From positions 5,890,001-5,954,000 of the forward strand of contig NZ_CP108002.1 of assembly GCF_041435055.1 (NCBI RefSeq): a DNA stretch of 64,000 nt, read 5' to 3'. Each line of letters opens with the position of its first letter. The first letter of the stretch is position 1. The notes beneath the pieces are model-generated. The model saw only the letters and a program-made list of their open reading frames with translations. It was not told where the DNA came from and searched no databases. Of the stretch, positions 16,337 through 25,028 are shown piece by piece. This stretch comes from Streptomyces sp. NBC_00341. GTDB lineage: Bacteria; Actinomycetota; Actinomycetes; Streptomycetales; Streptomycetaceae. The position numbers and the translations under genes were made by a program.

Positions 16337-17209
16337 CTACGCCAGCCCGCGCCGCGCCACGGCCGGTGCCCGGTGCCCGGCGATGGTCGCCACCATGTCC
16401 AGGACGTCCCGGGTCTCCGCCACCTCGTGCACCCGGTACACCCGCGCCCCCAGCCACGCGGACACCGCGGTCGTCGCCAGTGTGCCGGTCAGGCGCTCCT
16501 TCACCGGGCGGTCGAGCGTCTCGCCCACGAAGTCCTTGTTGGACAGCGAGACCAGCACCGGCCAGCCCGTCTCCGTCATCTCACCGAGACGGCGCGTCGC
16601 CTCCAGCGAGTGGCGGGTGTTCTTCCCGAAGTCGTGACCCGGGTCGATCATGATGCCGTCCGGCCGGACCCCCAGCCCGACGGCCCGCTCGGCCAGCCCC
16701 ACGGTCACCCGGAGGATGTCGGCCATCACGTCCTCGTACCCGATCCGGTGCGGCCGGGTCCGCGGCTCCGCGCCGCCCGCGTGCGTGCACACCAGCCCCG
16801 CCCCGTACCGCGCGGCGACCTCCGCGAGCTTCGGGTCGACACCGCCCCACGCGTCGTTCAGCAGGTCGGCGCCGGCCTCGCAGACCGCCTCACCGACGTC
16901 GTGGCGCCAGGTGTCGACACTGATCACCACGTCCGGGTGACGCCGACGCACCTCGGCGACGAATCCGACGGTCCGGCGGGCCTCCTCCTGGGCGGTCACC
17001 TCTTCGCCGGGCCCCGCCTTCACCCCGCCGATGTCGATGATCGCGGCACCGTCCGCCACCGCCCGCTCCACGCGGGAGAGCGCCGGCTCGTCGAGGAAGG
17101 TCGCGCCCTGGTCGTAGAAGGAATCCGGGGTGCGGTTCACGATCGCCATGATCACCGGCTCGTGCGCACCGAACTCGCGCCGCCCCAGCCTGAGCGCACC
17201 GCTTCGCAT
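16337..17209 (-). CDS. folP2: Dihydropteroate synthase-like FolP2 (probably non-canonical)
   Basis: A 290-residue TIM-barrel of the DHPS family (MAIVNRTPDSFYDQG, SVDTWRHDV, NDAWGG, IDPGHDFGKN, SLSNKDFVGE). The pABA/pterin loop that normally reads STRPG after DIGG is replaced: here DIGGVKAGPGEEV, losing the conserved Thr-Arg. The same change marks mycobacterial FolP2 (Rv1207), which does not replace FolP1. So a classical folate role is doubtful. It is read convergently with the LOG gene and divergently from the DivIVA-like gene, in the syntenic neighbourhood of Rv1207. Confidence 0.85.
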   Translation of the reverse strand: MRSGALRLGRREFGAHEPVIMAIVNRTPDSFYDQGATFLDEPALSRVERAVADGAAIIDIGGVKAGPGEEVTAQEEARRTVGFVAEVRRRHPDVVISVDTWRHDVGEAVCEAGADLLNDAWGGVDPKLAEVAARYGAGLVCTHAGGAEPRTRPHRIGYEDVMADILRVTVGLAERAVGLGVRPDGIMIDPGHDFGKNTRHSLEATRRLGEMTETGWPVLVSLSNKDFVGETLDRPVKERLTGTLATTAVSAWLGARVYRVHEVAETRDVLDMVATIAGHRAPAVARRGLA

Positions 17210-17331
17210 CCCGTGTCTTCTCCCTGTGAATCCCCCGGCAGAACGCCCGCCGGGACTGACTGCGACCCTAACTGTCAGTGCCGCATGGCACGATCGGACC
17301 CGGACGAAATTCCGCTCCCGGGGAGATGCGC

Positions 17332-17805
17332 GTGTTCTGGTTCTTGCTGCTCGCGATGGTGGTTGTGGTCGCCGCGGTCACCCTCGCGGTGATCGGCGGA
17401 GGGAGGAGCGCCATCCTTCAGGACGTGGCGCCCGAGCAGCTGACGGATCCGCTGCCCGCGACGCGCCCGGTCGGCCGCGCGGATGTCGAGGCGCTGAGAC
17501 TGCCGGTCGCCGTCCGCGGCTACCGGATGACGGATGTCGACGAGGCGCTGGGCCGGCTCGGCGCCGAGCTCGCCGAGCGGGACGCGCGGATCGCGGAGCT
17601 GGAGTCGGCGCTCGCCGGTGCGCAGGCCACCAGGGCGGGCGGCCCGGATCTCCTCAAGGAGCCCCAGGAGCTGTCTCAGACGCCCTGGCAGGCGCCTTGG
17701 CAGCCGCAGTCGCCGTCGCAGCAGCAGGAGCAGCAGGAGCAGCAGCCGGGGAGCCCGGGGACCGGCGGCGCCGCACCGCGGCCGGACGAGGAGGGCGGGC
17801 GATGA
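17332..17805 (+). CDS. DivIVA-domain membrane protein
   Basis: A 157-residue protein with one N-terminal membrane segment (FWFLLLAMVVVVAAVTLAV), then a DivIVA-like motif (LRLPVAVRGYRMTDVDEALGRLG) and a short coiled coil (AELAERDARIAELESALA). The tail is Pro/Gln-rich with a QQQEQQEQQ tract. GTG 17332 is chosen because GGGGAG sits 6 bases upstream; ATG 17326 is too close to that site. Its stop overlaps the tag start by ATGA. Position corresponds to Rv1209. Likely a polar or septal scaffold, by homology only. Confidence 0.8.
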   Translation: MFWFLLLAMVVVVAAVTLAVIGGGRSAILQDVAPEQLTDPLPATRPVGRADVEALRLPVAVRGYRMTDVDEALGRLGAELAERDARIAELESALAGAQATRAGGPDLLKEPQELSQTPWQAPWQPQSPSQQQEQQEQQPGSPGTGGAAPRPDEEGGR

Positions 17806-18389
17806 GCAGCGGAGCCGAAGCCGCGGCGGACGGCGGGCTGCGCTGTCCGTGGGGCCTGTCCACAGAGGACTACCTCGCCTATCACGACACGGAATGGGGC
17901 CGCCCGGTCCATGGTGACGACGCGCTCTTCGAGCGGCTGTGCCTGGAGGCGTTCCAGTCCGGGCTGTCCTGGCTGACGATCCTGCGCCGCCGGGAAGGCT
18001 TCCGTACCGCGTTCGCCGGGTTCAGCATCCCCGCCGTGGCGCTGTTCACCGACGCCGACCGGGAACGGCTGCTGGCCGACGCGGGAATCATCCGCAACCG
18101 CGCGAAGATCGACGCCACCATGGCCAACGCCAAGGTGCTGGCCGACTGGCAGGGCGGTGAGCTGGACGAGCTGATCTGGTCGTACGCCCCTGACCCGGCC
18201 ACCCGGCCCGCTCCGCGCACGCTCGGGGACGTCCCGGCGGTCACGGCGGAGTCCACGGCGCTGTCCAAGGACCTCAAGAAGCGTGGACTCCGCTTCATCG
18301 GCCCCACCACCGCCTACGCCCTGATGCAGGCGTGCGGGCTGGTCGACGACCACCTCGTCGACTGCGTGGCACGCGGCACCGAGGCGTAG
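17802..18389 (+). CDS. tag: DNA-3-methyladenine glycosylase I
   Basis: A 195-residue base-excision repair enzyme that removes 3-methyladenine. Zinc ligands are Cys and His in RCPWG and YHDTEWG at the start and His/Cys in DDHLVDCV at the end. The catalytic Glu is in CLEAFQSGLSW and the HhH-like core in GIIRNRAKI. ATG 17802 overlaps the stop of the DivIVA-like gene, so the two are coupled. Corresponds to tagA Rv1210. Confidence 0.93.
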   Translation: MSSGAEAAADGGLRCPWGLSTEDYLAYHDTEWGRPVHGDDALFERLCLEAFQSGLSWLTILRRREGFRTAFAGFSIPAVALFTDADRERLLADAGIIRNRAKIDATMANAKVLADWQGGELDELIWSYAPDPATRPAPRTLGDVPAVTAESTALSKDLKKRGLRFIGPTTAYALMQACGLVDDHLVDCVARGTEA

Positions 18390-18435
18390 GGCCTGTCGTT
18401 CGGATCGGATCGGGCCGGGCCCGGTCCTGGGGCGG

Positions 18436-19239
18436 CTACTGCCCCAGGTACTTGGGCCGCTCCTTGTTGAGGAAGGCCTGCACCGCGATCGCGTGGTCCT
18501 GCGACGCGCCCGCCCGGGTCTGGAGTTCGTCCTCCTTCTCCAGCGCCTCGCCCAGGGTGTGACCCGCCCCGTACGCGAGGGACTCCTTGAGCGCCGCGTA
18601 GGCCACGGTCGGGCCGTCCGCCAGCGCGCGGGCCACCGCGGCGGCCTCGGCGGCGAGCTCGGCGCCGGGTACCAGTTTGTTCACGATGCCCAGGTCATGG
18701 GCGTCCTTCGCGGAGATCGAGCGCGGGAAGAGCAGCAGGTCGGCGGCGCGGCTCTGACCGATCAGCCGGGGCAGCGTCCAGGAGACGCCCGAGTCCGCGG
18801 TGAGCGCGACACCGGCGAACGAGGTGTTGAACGACGCGGTGTCCGCGACCACCCGGTAGTCGCAGGCGAGCGCGAAACCGAAACCGGCACCGGCCGCGAC
18901 CCCGTTGACCCCGGCGACGACCGGCTTCGGCATCTCGGTGATGGCCCGCACGATGGGGTTGTAGTGCTCCCGCACGGTGCTGAGCGCGTTGCCGCCGGCC
19001 GACTCGCGGGCCTCCGCCAGCTTGGCGACGTGCTCCTTGAGGTCCTGGCCGACGCAGAAGGCGCGCTCGCCCGCGGCGGTGAGCAGTACCGCCCGCACGG
19101 CGGGATCGTCGGCGACGGACGTCAGCGCGTCACGCAGCGCCACCTTGGTCGCGGTGTTCATCGCGTTCATCGCGTCGGGACGGTTGATCGTGATCGTCGC
19201 GAGCCCGTCGCTCACGTCGCAGAGCACGTCGTCGGCCAT
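18436..19239 (-). CDS. Enoyl-CoA hydratase/isomerase family protein
   Basis: A 267-residue crotonase-fold protein. The oxyanion-hole segments are AFCVGQDLKEH and GVNGVAAGAGFGFALACDYR. One catalytic-Glu position is replaced by Asp or Ser in the SFAGVALTADSGVSWTLPRLIG region, where PaaG-type enzymes carry Asp (TADSG), so it may be a PaaG-like isomerase or hydratase of phenylacetate-type or fatty-acid breakdown. Start ATG 19239 follows AAGGGG. Confidence 0.87.
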   Translation of the reverse strand: MADDVLCDVSDGLATITINRPDAMNAMNTATKVALRDALTSVADDPAVRAVLLTAAGERAFCVGQDLKEHVAKLAEARESAGGNALSTVREHYNPIVRAITEMPKPVVAGVNGVAAGAGFGFALACDYRVVADTASFNTSFAGVALTADSGVSWTLPRLIGQSRAADLLLFPRSISAKDAHDLGIVNKLVPGAELAAEAAAVARALADGPTVAYAALKESLAYGAGHTLGEALEKEDELQTRAGASQDHAIAVQAFLNKERPKYLGQ

Positions 19240-19552
19240 GTGGGGTCCCCTTTTCCGCCTCGTCCAAAGTCTGTCGAGGCAAGCATGGCCGACTTCGGCG
19301 GAGGCGAACATGTGACCTGCGTCTAACAATTCCGCCCCGATGGGGGGCTGAGGGGGACGGAGTATCGCAGTCCCTTCGCCGAATTGGGTGGTTTTGAGCG
19401 AGTGCGTTGCGCAAGCGATGCAGAGCGATGTTGGTCATCGGGGTCTCTGATGCGGGATAATGGCCTGGAAGCAATGTGTTCGATGCCGGTGAGGCAGCGC
19501 CTGTCATGGGGCCGCCGGTTGCGATGAGCTGGTTTCAGGAAGGGGAACGAGC
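19240..19552. other. Divergent intergenic region upstream of DUF3117
   Basis: A promoter for the DUF3117 gene is plausible: TTGGTC (19431) and GATAAT (19456-19461) with a 19-base spacer. A small palindrome TTGCGCAA (19407-19414) lies just upstream of it. No other gene is seen. Confidence 0.45.
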
Positions 19553-19720
19553 ATGGCGGCCATGAAGCCGCGGACGGGCGACGGCCCGCTCGAGGTGACA
19601 AAGGAGGGGCGGGGCATCGTCATGCGCGTTCCGCTCGAAGGCGGCGGTCGGCTTGTCGTGGAGCTGACTCCGGACGAGGCCGATGCGCTGGGCGATGCCC
19701 TCAAGAAGGTCGTCGGCTGA
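19553..19720 (+). CDS. DUF3117 small protein
   Basis: A 55-residue protein, MAAMKPRTGDGPLEVTKEGR then IVMRVPLEGGGRLVVELTPD and ADALGDALKKVVG. It matches the strongly conserved actinobacterial DUF3117 family (Rv1211 in M. tuberculosis), of unknown function; a compact beta-beta-alpha fold is likely. Start ATG 19553 has GGAAGGGG about 7 bases upstream. A 20-bp terminator follows directly, so it is a monocistronic unit. Confidence 0.88.
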   Translation: MAAMKPRTGDGPLEVTKEGRGIVMRVPLEGGGRLVVELTPDEADALGDALKKVVG

Positions 19721-19739
19721 CGCAGAGGAGCCCACACTT

Positions 19740-19780
19740 CACTACTGCCCCGGCACGGAATCCGTGCCGGGGCAGTAGTG
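19740..19780 (+). terminator. Terminator after DUF3117
   Basis: A perfect 20-bp stem (arms 19740-19759 and 19761-19780) with a minimal loop lies 20 bases after the DUF3117 stop. Confidence 0.88.
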
Positions 19781-19865
19781 CGTTCGGTGCCGGGTGATCC
19801 GGGTGTGATCCAGGTGACATGTGACGAAGCGCCGGCGGGTGAGCGGGTGAGCGGGAAGCGGGGCC

Positions 19866-20552
19866 CTAGCCGCGGCGTACCGCGCAGAGCAGACCGTCGC
19901 CCACCGGCAGCAGCGTCGCCATCAGCTCCTGGCTCTCGCGGACCGCGCGCAGCAACTCGCGCAGGCGCAGTACCTCCGGGGGCTGGGGTGCGGAGTCGAC
20001 CGTACGGCCGTCCGCGAAGACGCCCTCGAAGCACACCAGGCCACCAGGTCGCAGCAGGCGCAACGATTCAGCGAGGCAGTCCAGGCTCTCCATGCGGTCG
20101 CCGTCGCAGAAGACGAGGTCGTATCCGCCGTCCGCGAGCCGGGGGAGTACGTCCAGGGCGCGGCCGGGGATGAAGCGGGCCCGGTTGGCGGCGAAGCCCG
20201 CCGCCCGGAAGGCCTCACGGGCGAACTGCTGGCGCTCGGGTTCCGGGTCGACCGTGGTCAGCACCCCGTCCGGCCGCATGCCGTGCAGCAGATAGATGCC
20301 GGACACGCCCGTGCCGGTGCCGATTTCGGCGACCGCCTTGGCGTCCGTCGTGGCAGCGAGCAGGCGCAGCGCAGCGCCGGTGCCCGGTGACACCGAGCGG
20401 AGCCCCGCGTCCCGGGCCCGGTCCCGGGCCCAGCGCAGTGCTTCGTCCTCGGCGACAAAGGCGTCGGCGAACGCCCAGCTCGTCTGCCGGTTGGCTGTGA
20501 TGGCCCTCTCCTGTCCCCGTAGTTGACGCAACGGTGACTGTATCCGCTGCAC
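19866..20552 (-). CDS. SAM-dependent O-methyltransferase (Rv1220c-like)
   Basis: A class I methyltransferase, 228 residues from GTG 20552. SAM-binding motif I is AEIGTGTGVSGIYLL, and VTTVDPEPERQ and YDLVFCDGDR complete the fold; it resembles catechol/caffeoyl-CoA-type O-methyltransferases. The start is uncertain: the conserved body begins near ITANRQTSWAFADAF. An AGGAGAGG lies just before an ATC codon there, but no standard start is next to it. It is divergent from sigE, as Rv1220c is from sigE in mycobacteria. Confidence 0.85.
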   Translation of the reverse strand: MQRIQSPLRQLRGQERAITANRQTSWAFADAFVAEDEALRWARDRARDAGLRSVSPGTGAALRLLAATTDAKAVAEIGTGTGVSGIYLLHGMRPDGVLTTVDPEPERQQFAREAFRAAGFAANRARFIPGRALDVLPRLADGGYDLVFCDGDRMESLDCLAESLRLLRPGGLVCFEGVFADGRTVDSAPQPPEVLRLRELLRAVRESQELMATLLPVGDGLLCAVRRG

Positions 20553-20554
20553 CC

Positions 20555-20583
20555 GGGAACCCGCAGATGGGACCGGGCGTTAT
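20555..20583 (+). promoter_or_regulatory. ECF sigma-type promoter ahead of sigE
   Basis: GGGAAC (20555-20560), a 17-base spacer and CGTTAT (20578-20583) match the GGAAC/CGTT consensus used by SigE/SigH-type ECF sigma factors. It points towards sigE, about 130 bases upstream of its start, which suggests autoregulation or control by another ECF factor. Confidence 0.65.
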
Positions 20584-20712
20584 GAAAGGTGAGGGGAAAG
20601 CCCGTGGATCCGTCCCGCAGATCGGGTCCGGGATCACGGGCAGGCGGTTCCCGGGGTTGTCCCCGGCCCCAGCAGGAAAAAGGCTTATCCGGAGCTAACG
20701 GGCGAGGTGGCT

Positions 20713-21471
20713 ATGGTAGGGGCTCCACTGGACACCACCAGAGCCGACAGGGGAGGTGCGGCTGCGCCTGTGGATCGGGGAGGAGTGCTGTGGCGCTTCC
20801 TCAGGTCGGCGGGTGAGCCGAAATCCGTGACCAACATTGCTGACCGTTCTTCCAACGACTCCGCAACGACCGCGACCTTTGCCTCGGATGCCTCCCAGGC
20901 GTGGACGCCGCCCTCATGGGAAGAGATCGTCAGCACGCACAGCGGTCGTGTCTACCGCCTTGCCTATCGACTGACGGGAAACCAGCACGACGCGGAGGAC
21001 CTCACTCAGGAGGTCTTCGTCCGGGTGTTCCGTTCGCTGTCGACCTATACGCCCGGCACCTTCGAGGGCTGGCTGCACCGCATCACGACCAACCTGTTCC
21101 TGGACATGGTGCGCCGCAAGCAGCGGATCCGCTTCGACTCCCTGGGTGACGACGCCGCCGAGCGGCTGCCGAGCCGCGAGCCCTCGCCGCAGCAGGTCTT
21201 CAACGACACCCACTTCGACGCCGACGTCCAGCAGGCGCTGGACACCCTCGCGCCCGAGTTCCGGGCCGCGGTCGTGCTCTGTGACATCGAGGGACTCTCG
21301 TACGAGGAGATCGCCGCGACGCTCGGCGTGAAGCTCGGCACCGTGCGCAGCCGCATCCACCGCGGGCGCTCCCACCTGCGCAAGGCGCTGAAGCACCGTT
21401 CGCCGGAGGCCCGCGCGGAGCAGCGCTCGCTCACCGGGGTCCTCGCGGCAGGGGAGGGCGGAGCGGCGTGA
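20713..21471 (+). CDS. sigE: ECF RNA polymerase sigma factor, SigE orthologue
   Basis: A 252-residue group 4 sigma factor. Region 2 spans about 75-145 ([52 protein letters not shown]) and region 4 about 175-225 ([40 protein letters not shown]). The N-terminal 60 residues are variable. ATG 20713 has GAGGTG upstream; later GTG codons (near 20782 and 20827) are alternative starts. The next gene, overlapping by GTGA, encodes its anti-sigma factor; then come htrA and tatB, the order of Rv1221-Rv1224. This points to a cell-envelope stress regulon. Confidence 0.92.
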   Translation: MVGAPLDTTRADRGGAAAPVDRGGVLWRFLRSAGEPKSVTNIADRSSNDSATTATFASDASQAWTPPSWEEIVSTHSGRVYRLAYRLTGNQHDAEDLTQEVFVRVFRSLSTYTPGTFEGWLHRITTNLFLDMVRRKQRIRFDSLGDDAAERLPSREPSPQQVFNDTHFDADVQQALDTLAPEFRAAVVLCDIEGLSYEEIAATLGVKLGTVRSRIHRGRSHLRKALKHRSPEARAEQRSLTGVLAAGEGGAA

Positions 21472-22454
21472 GTGGCACAGGTCCGACCTCCGCGGAACAA
21501 CACCTGGGGGACAGGCTCGCCGCGCTTGTCGACGGCGAGCTCAAACACGACGCCCGTGACCGCGTGCTCGCCCACCTCGCGACCTGCGCCAAGTGCAAGG
21601 CCGAGGCTGCCGCCCAGCGGCGCCTGAAGAGTGTCTTCGCCGAGTCGGCCCCGCCCTGTCCCTCCGAGGGCTTCCTTGCCCGGTTGCAGGGCCTTCCCGG
21701 TGGACCGGGGGGTGACGGCGACAGTCGGGGAAGACCAATGGGCGGCTCGGGCCGCTTCGGTGACGGAGCCTTCCCCGTGACGCGTCCTTCCGGCGGCCGG
21801 GCGGATTCGTCCTCCGGCGGCTCCCCGCTGGACGGCTTCGGCTACCTTCCGACCGCGCACGGTTCCGCCGCGATCCTTCCGGCCGGACCGGACCGGCCCA
21901 CGTTCCGTATCCACGAGGTCAGCCGCGAGGCCGACCGCTCGCCGTGGCGGGGCCGCAGGTTCGCGTTCGCCGCCGCCAGCGCCGTCTCGCTGGCCGCCAT
22001 CGCGCTGGGCGGCGCTCTTCCGACGGACGCGGGACCCGATTCCCCGACCCGGGCCGAGGGGCCGGGCAGCAGCGTCGCACCGCTGGACGCCGACGCGCGT
22101 GCCGAGCGCGGCACCACCGTGAGCCGCCGCGGCGGCGGCCACGGCACGCTCGCGGCGGCCGGTGCCGGCGACCGCCCGGTGTCCCTCACCATGAACGCCG
22201 CGCCACTGGCGTTCTCCTCCGCACCCTCCCTGCTCGGCACCGGCGGCCTCACCGGAAGCCGGTACGCGCTTCCCGTCCGGACCGATGTGTCCGCGCCTTC
22301 GCTGATACGTCCCAACGGCACCAGCCCGCTGTTCGCACAGGCACTGGGCAGTGGACTTTCCACGGCCTCCCCCGAGCCGTCCCGGACCCCCACCGCGGCC
22401 GCCGGAATGCCGGTTCCCGCCAACCACGGACTGCCGCTCCTTCCCCGTCGCTGA
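21468..22454 (+). CDS. rseA: Zinc-finger anti-sigma factor (RseA-like)
   Basis: A 328-residue protein. The anti-sigma zinc motif H36-x3-C40-x2-C43 sits in an N-terminal helical domain (residues 10-60) that would clamp SigE. A cytoplasmic linker follows, then one membrane segment (about 163-184) and a long Ser/Pro-rich extracytoplasmic tail. GTG 21468 overlaps the sigE stop codon, so the two proteins are made in step. In mycobacteria RseA is degraded after phosphorylation; HtrA downstream may contribute to signalling here, by inference. Confidence 0.85.
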   Translation: MSGTGPTSAEQHLGDRLAALVDGELKHDARDRVLAHLATCAKCKAEAAAQRRLKSVFAESAPPCPSEGFLARLQGLPGGPGGDGDSRGRPMGGSGRFGDGAFPVTRPSGGRADSSSGGSPLDGFGYLPTAHGSAAILPAGPDRPTFRIHEVSREADRSPWRGRRFAFAAASAVSLAAIALGGALPTDAGPDSPTRAEGPGSSVAPLDADARAERGTTVSRRGGGHGTLAAAGAGDRPVSLTMNAAPLAFSSAPSLLGTGGLTGSRYALPVRTDVSAPSLIRPNGTSPLFAQALGSGLSTASPEPSRTPTAAAGMPVPANHGLPLLPRR

Positions 22455-22564
22455 CACACCCGGCGCAGGGCATGCACAAACCTGGTTGAATTCCGGCAGG
22501 ATTTCCGGGAGGGACGCCCCCTGCGGGGCGTGCAGAGGCCAGTTGAGGCAGTTGCGGGGAGAGC

Positions 22565-24334
22565 ATGGACGACGGGAAGCCCACCGAGCCGAAGGCGAAG
22601 TGGTGGAGCCGGCCCACGCCGGGGCGCGGTACGAGCGCAGCGCCTCAGGAGCCGTCGCCCGTCGAGGACGCGGTGCCCCCGTCGGACCCGACCGAGGCGA
22701 GCGCCGCGACGGATGCGGTCACGGACGCGGAGCCGACGGCGTCCGCGACGGTGGAGCCTGTGACCGCTGAGCCCGTGCCGCAGGCGTCGAAGCCGCTCCA
22801 CGAGCCCGACCCGTACAGCACCCCGCCCTACGGTGGCCCCGGCCCCTGGGCGCCCGCACCCCCCGTACAGCGACCGGTCCAGACACCGGCGCACGGCACC
22901 CCCGTACCGCCGCCCTACTCGGGGACGAACGGCGCGGGCATCGCGACGGCTCCCGCCCCGGCCCCCGCCCCACCGGCCGACTTCCCGCCCGCCGCCCCAC
23001 TGCCCCAGCAGCCGCAGGGCCACGAGCAGCAGCAGCCCCACCAGCCCTACCAGCAGCCGCAGGCTCAGCAGCCTCCGCAGCAGCCCCGGCCACACCACCA
23101 GCCCCAGCCCCAGCCCCACCACCCCCCGTCGCCGCAATGGCTTCAGTACGACCCCTGGGGTGCGCCCCGGCAGCCCCTGATCACCAATCCAGGGCCGCCG
23201 CTCGCCACCGACGGCGGCAAGCGGAAGAACCGGCGCGGCTCCGTCCTCGTCGGGGCGCTGCTGCTGGCCCTGGTGGCGGGCGGCATCGGCGGCGGGATCG
23301 GCGCGTACATAGAGCGCAACGGCGGCCTCACCCAGATCGAACTGGACCAGGACGAACGCGACGGCGGCGGCCGTGCCCCCGACAGCGTCGCCGGTATCGC
23401 GGCCAGCGCGCTGCCCAGCGTGGTCACCCTGCATGTCAGCGGCAGCACCGAATCCGGCACCGGCACCGGCTTCGTCCTCGACGACAAGGGCCACATCCTC
23501 ACCAACAACCACGTCGTCGCACCGGCCGGTTCGTCCGGCGAGATCACCGTGACGTTCAGCGGCGGCGAGACGGCCAACGCCGAGGTGGTCGGCAAGGACA
23601 GCGGCTACGACCTGGCCGTGGTCAAGGTCAGCGGTGTCTCCGGGCTCAAGCCGCTGCCGCTCGGCAACTCCGACAACGTGCGGGTGGGCGATCCGGTGGT
23701 GGCCATCGGCGCACCGTTCGACCTGTCCAACACGGTCACCTCCGGCATCATCAGCGCCAAGGACCGGCCGATCACGGCGGGCGGCGAGAAGGGCGACGGC
23801 AGCGACATCAGCTACGTCGACGCGCTGCAGACCGACGCCCCGATCAACCCGGGCAACTCCGGCGGACCGCTGGTCGACACCGACGCGCATGTCATCGGGA
23901 TCAACAGCGCCATCCGTGCCGCGGACAGCGGCTCGACCACCGAGGGCGGCCAGGCCGGTTCCATAGGCCTCGGCTTCGCCATCCCGATCAACCAGGGCAA
24001 GCGCGTCGCGGAGGAGCTGATCAACACCGGGAAGGCCACCCACCCGGTGATCGGCGTCACGCTCGACATGAAGTACACCGGTGACGGCGCCAAGGTCGGA
24101 CCGGAGGGCGCGGACGGCAAGTCCTCCGTCACGGAGGGCGGTCCGGGCGCCAAGGCCGGGATCCGGCCCGGTGACGTCATCACCGAGGTGAACGGCGGGC
24201 GGGTGCACAGCGGCGAGGAGCTGATCGTGAAGATCCGCTCGCACCGGCCGGGTGACCGACTGGACCTCAAGCTGACCCGCGGTGGTAAAGACCTGACCAT
24301 GAGTTTGACGCTCGGCTCGGCAACAGGCACGTGA
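22565..24334 (+). CDS. htrA: HtrA/DegP-like membrane serine protease with PDZ domain
   Basis: A 589-residue protein. A long Pro/Gln/Ala-rich cytoplasmic region (1-220) precedes one membrane segment (about 228-248). The protease domain holds His (LTNNHVVAP, about 314), Asp (GYDLAVVKV, about 347) and Ser (NPGNSGGPLVD, about 431). A PDZ domain is at the C-terminus (KAGIRPGDVITEVNGGRV). It degrades or refolds damaged proteins outside the membrane. Start ATG 22565 follows GGGGAG. The sigE-rseA-htrA-tatB order supports an envelope-stress role. Confidence 0.93.
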   Translation: MDDGKPTEPKAKWWSRPTPGRGTSAAPQEPSPVEDAVPPSDPTEASAATDAVTDAEPTASATVEPVTAEPVPQASKPLHEPDPYSTPPYGGPGPWAPAPPVQRPVQTPAHGTPVPPPYSGTNGAGIATAPAPAPAPPADFPPAAPLPQQPQGHEQQQPHQPYQQPQAQQPPQQPRPHHQPQPQPHHPPSPQWLQYDPWGAPRQPLITNPGPPLATDGGKRKNRRGSVLVGALLLALVAGGIGGGIGAYIERNGGLTQIELDQDERDGGGRAPDSVAGIAASALPSVVTLHVSGSTESGTGTGFVLDDKGHILTNNHVVAPAGSSGEITVTFSGGETANAEVVGKDSGYDLAVVKVSGVSGLKPLPLGNSDNVRVGDPVVAIGAPFDLSNTVTSGIISAKDRPITAGGEKGDGSDISYVDALQTDAPINPGNSGGPLVDTDAHVIGINSAIRAADSGSTTEGGQAGSIGLGFAIPINQGKRVAEELINTGKATHPVIGVTLDMKYTGDGAKVGPEGADGKSSVTEGGPGAKAGIRPGDVITEVNGGRVHSGEELIVKIRSHRPGDRLDLKLTRGGKDLTMSLTLGSATGT

Positions 24335-24433
24335 CGGCCACGGGAAGCTACCGCACGGATGGCTTCGGCGGGTACCGTGGTCCGGGTCCGGACCTCATCC
24401 GACCTGGTCGCGGAGAACACGAGGAGCCGCAAG

Positions 24434-24910
24434 GTGTTCAATGACATAGGCCCGCTGGAGCTGGTGGCGCTCGCGATCATCGGCGTGCTCATCTTCGGTC
24501 CGGAGAAGCTGCCCAAGGTCATCCAGGACGTCTCGCGTTTCATCCGCAAGATCCGTGAGTTCTCGGAGAGCGCCAAGGAGGACATCCGTACGGAGCTCGG
24601 CCCGGAGTTCAAGGACTTCGAGTTCGAGGACCTCAACCCCAAGACGTTCGTCCGCAAGCAGCTCATGGACGGCAACGACGACCTGGGGCTGAAGGAGATC
24701 CGCGAGAGCTTCGACCTGCGCAAGGAGGTCTCCGAGGTCACCGACGCGGTCAACGGCCGCGCGACCTCGTCCGTGGAGGCGAAGAGCGGCGTGTCGGGCG
24801 GTTCCGCGGTCACCGCGGCGAACGGCTCTGCGGGCGGCCCTGACCTGCTGAAGAAGCGCGAGCAGCCGACGAAGGACGATCACCCGCCGTTCGACGCAGA
24901 CGCCACCTGA
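24434..24910 (+). CDS. tatB: Sec-independent protein translocase subunit TatB
   Basis: A 158-residue Tat component. The N-terminal hydrophobic helix (DIGPLELVALAIIGVLIFGP) with the conserved GP hinge leads to an amphipathic helix (KVIQDVSRFIRKIREFSES) and a charged tail. TatB docks twin-arginine precursors with TatC. GTG 24434 has GAGGAG 8 bases upstream; the longer frame to 24359 is not used. It follows htrA closely, as Rv1224 does. Confidence 0.92.
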   Translation: MFNDIGPLELVALAIIGVLIFGPEKLPKVIQDVSRFIRKIREFSESAKEDIRTELGPEFKDFEFEDLNPKTFVRKQLMDGNDDLGLKEIRESFDLRKEVSEVTDAVNGRATSSVEAKSGVSGGSAVTAANGSAGGPDLLKKREQPTKDDHPPFDADAT

Positions 24911-25028
24911 CCCCCGTCAATCCCGACTCGTCCGGACGGTATGGCTATTCTCCATCTGTCCGGTTGTGAGGACGCCCGAGGGGGGCGGGCCGCTCCGGAC
25001 CCTACGGATCGAGGAGGCGGCCGGACAG

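Noticed and set aside
20515..20535. ATC start codon for the O-methyltransferase
   Set aside because: AGGAGAGG sits just before ATC, but from memory homologues include residues upstream of this point, so an upstream GTG/TTG start is simpler.
21842..24244. An 800-residue leftward frame opposite the anti-sigma and htrA genes
   Set aside because: Antisense shadow; the plus-strand protease triad and PDZ domain are unmistakable.
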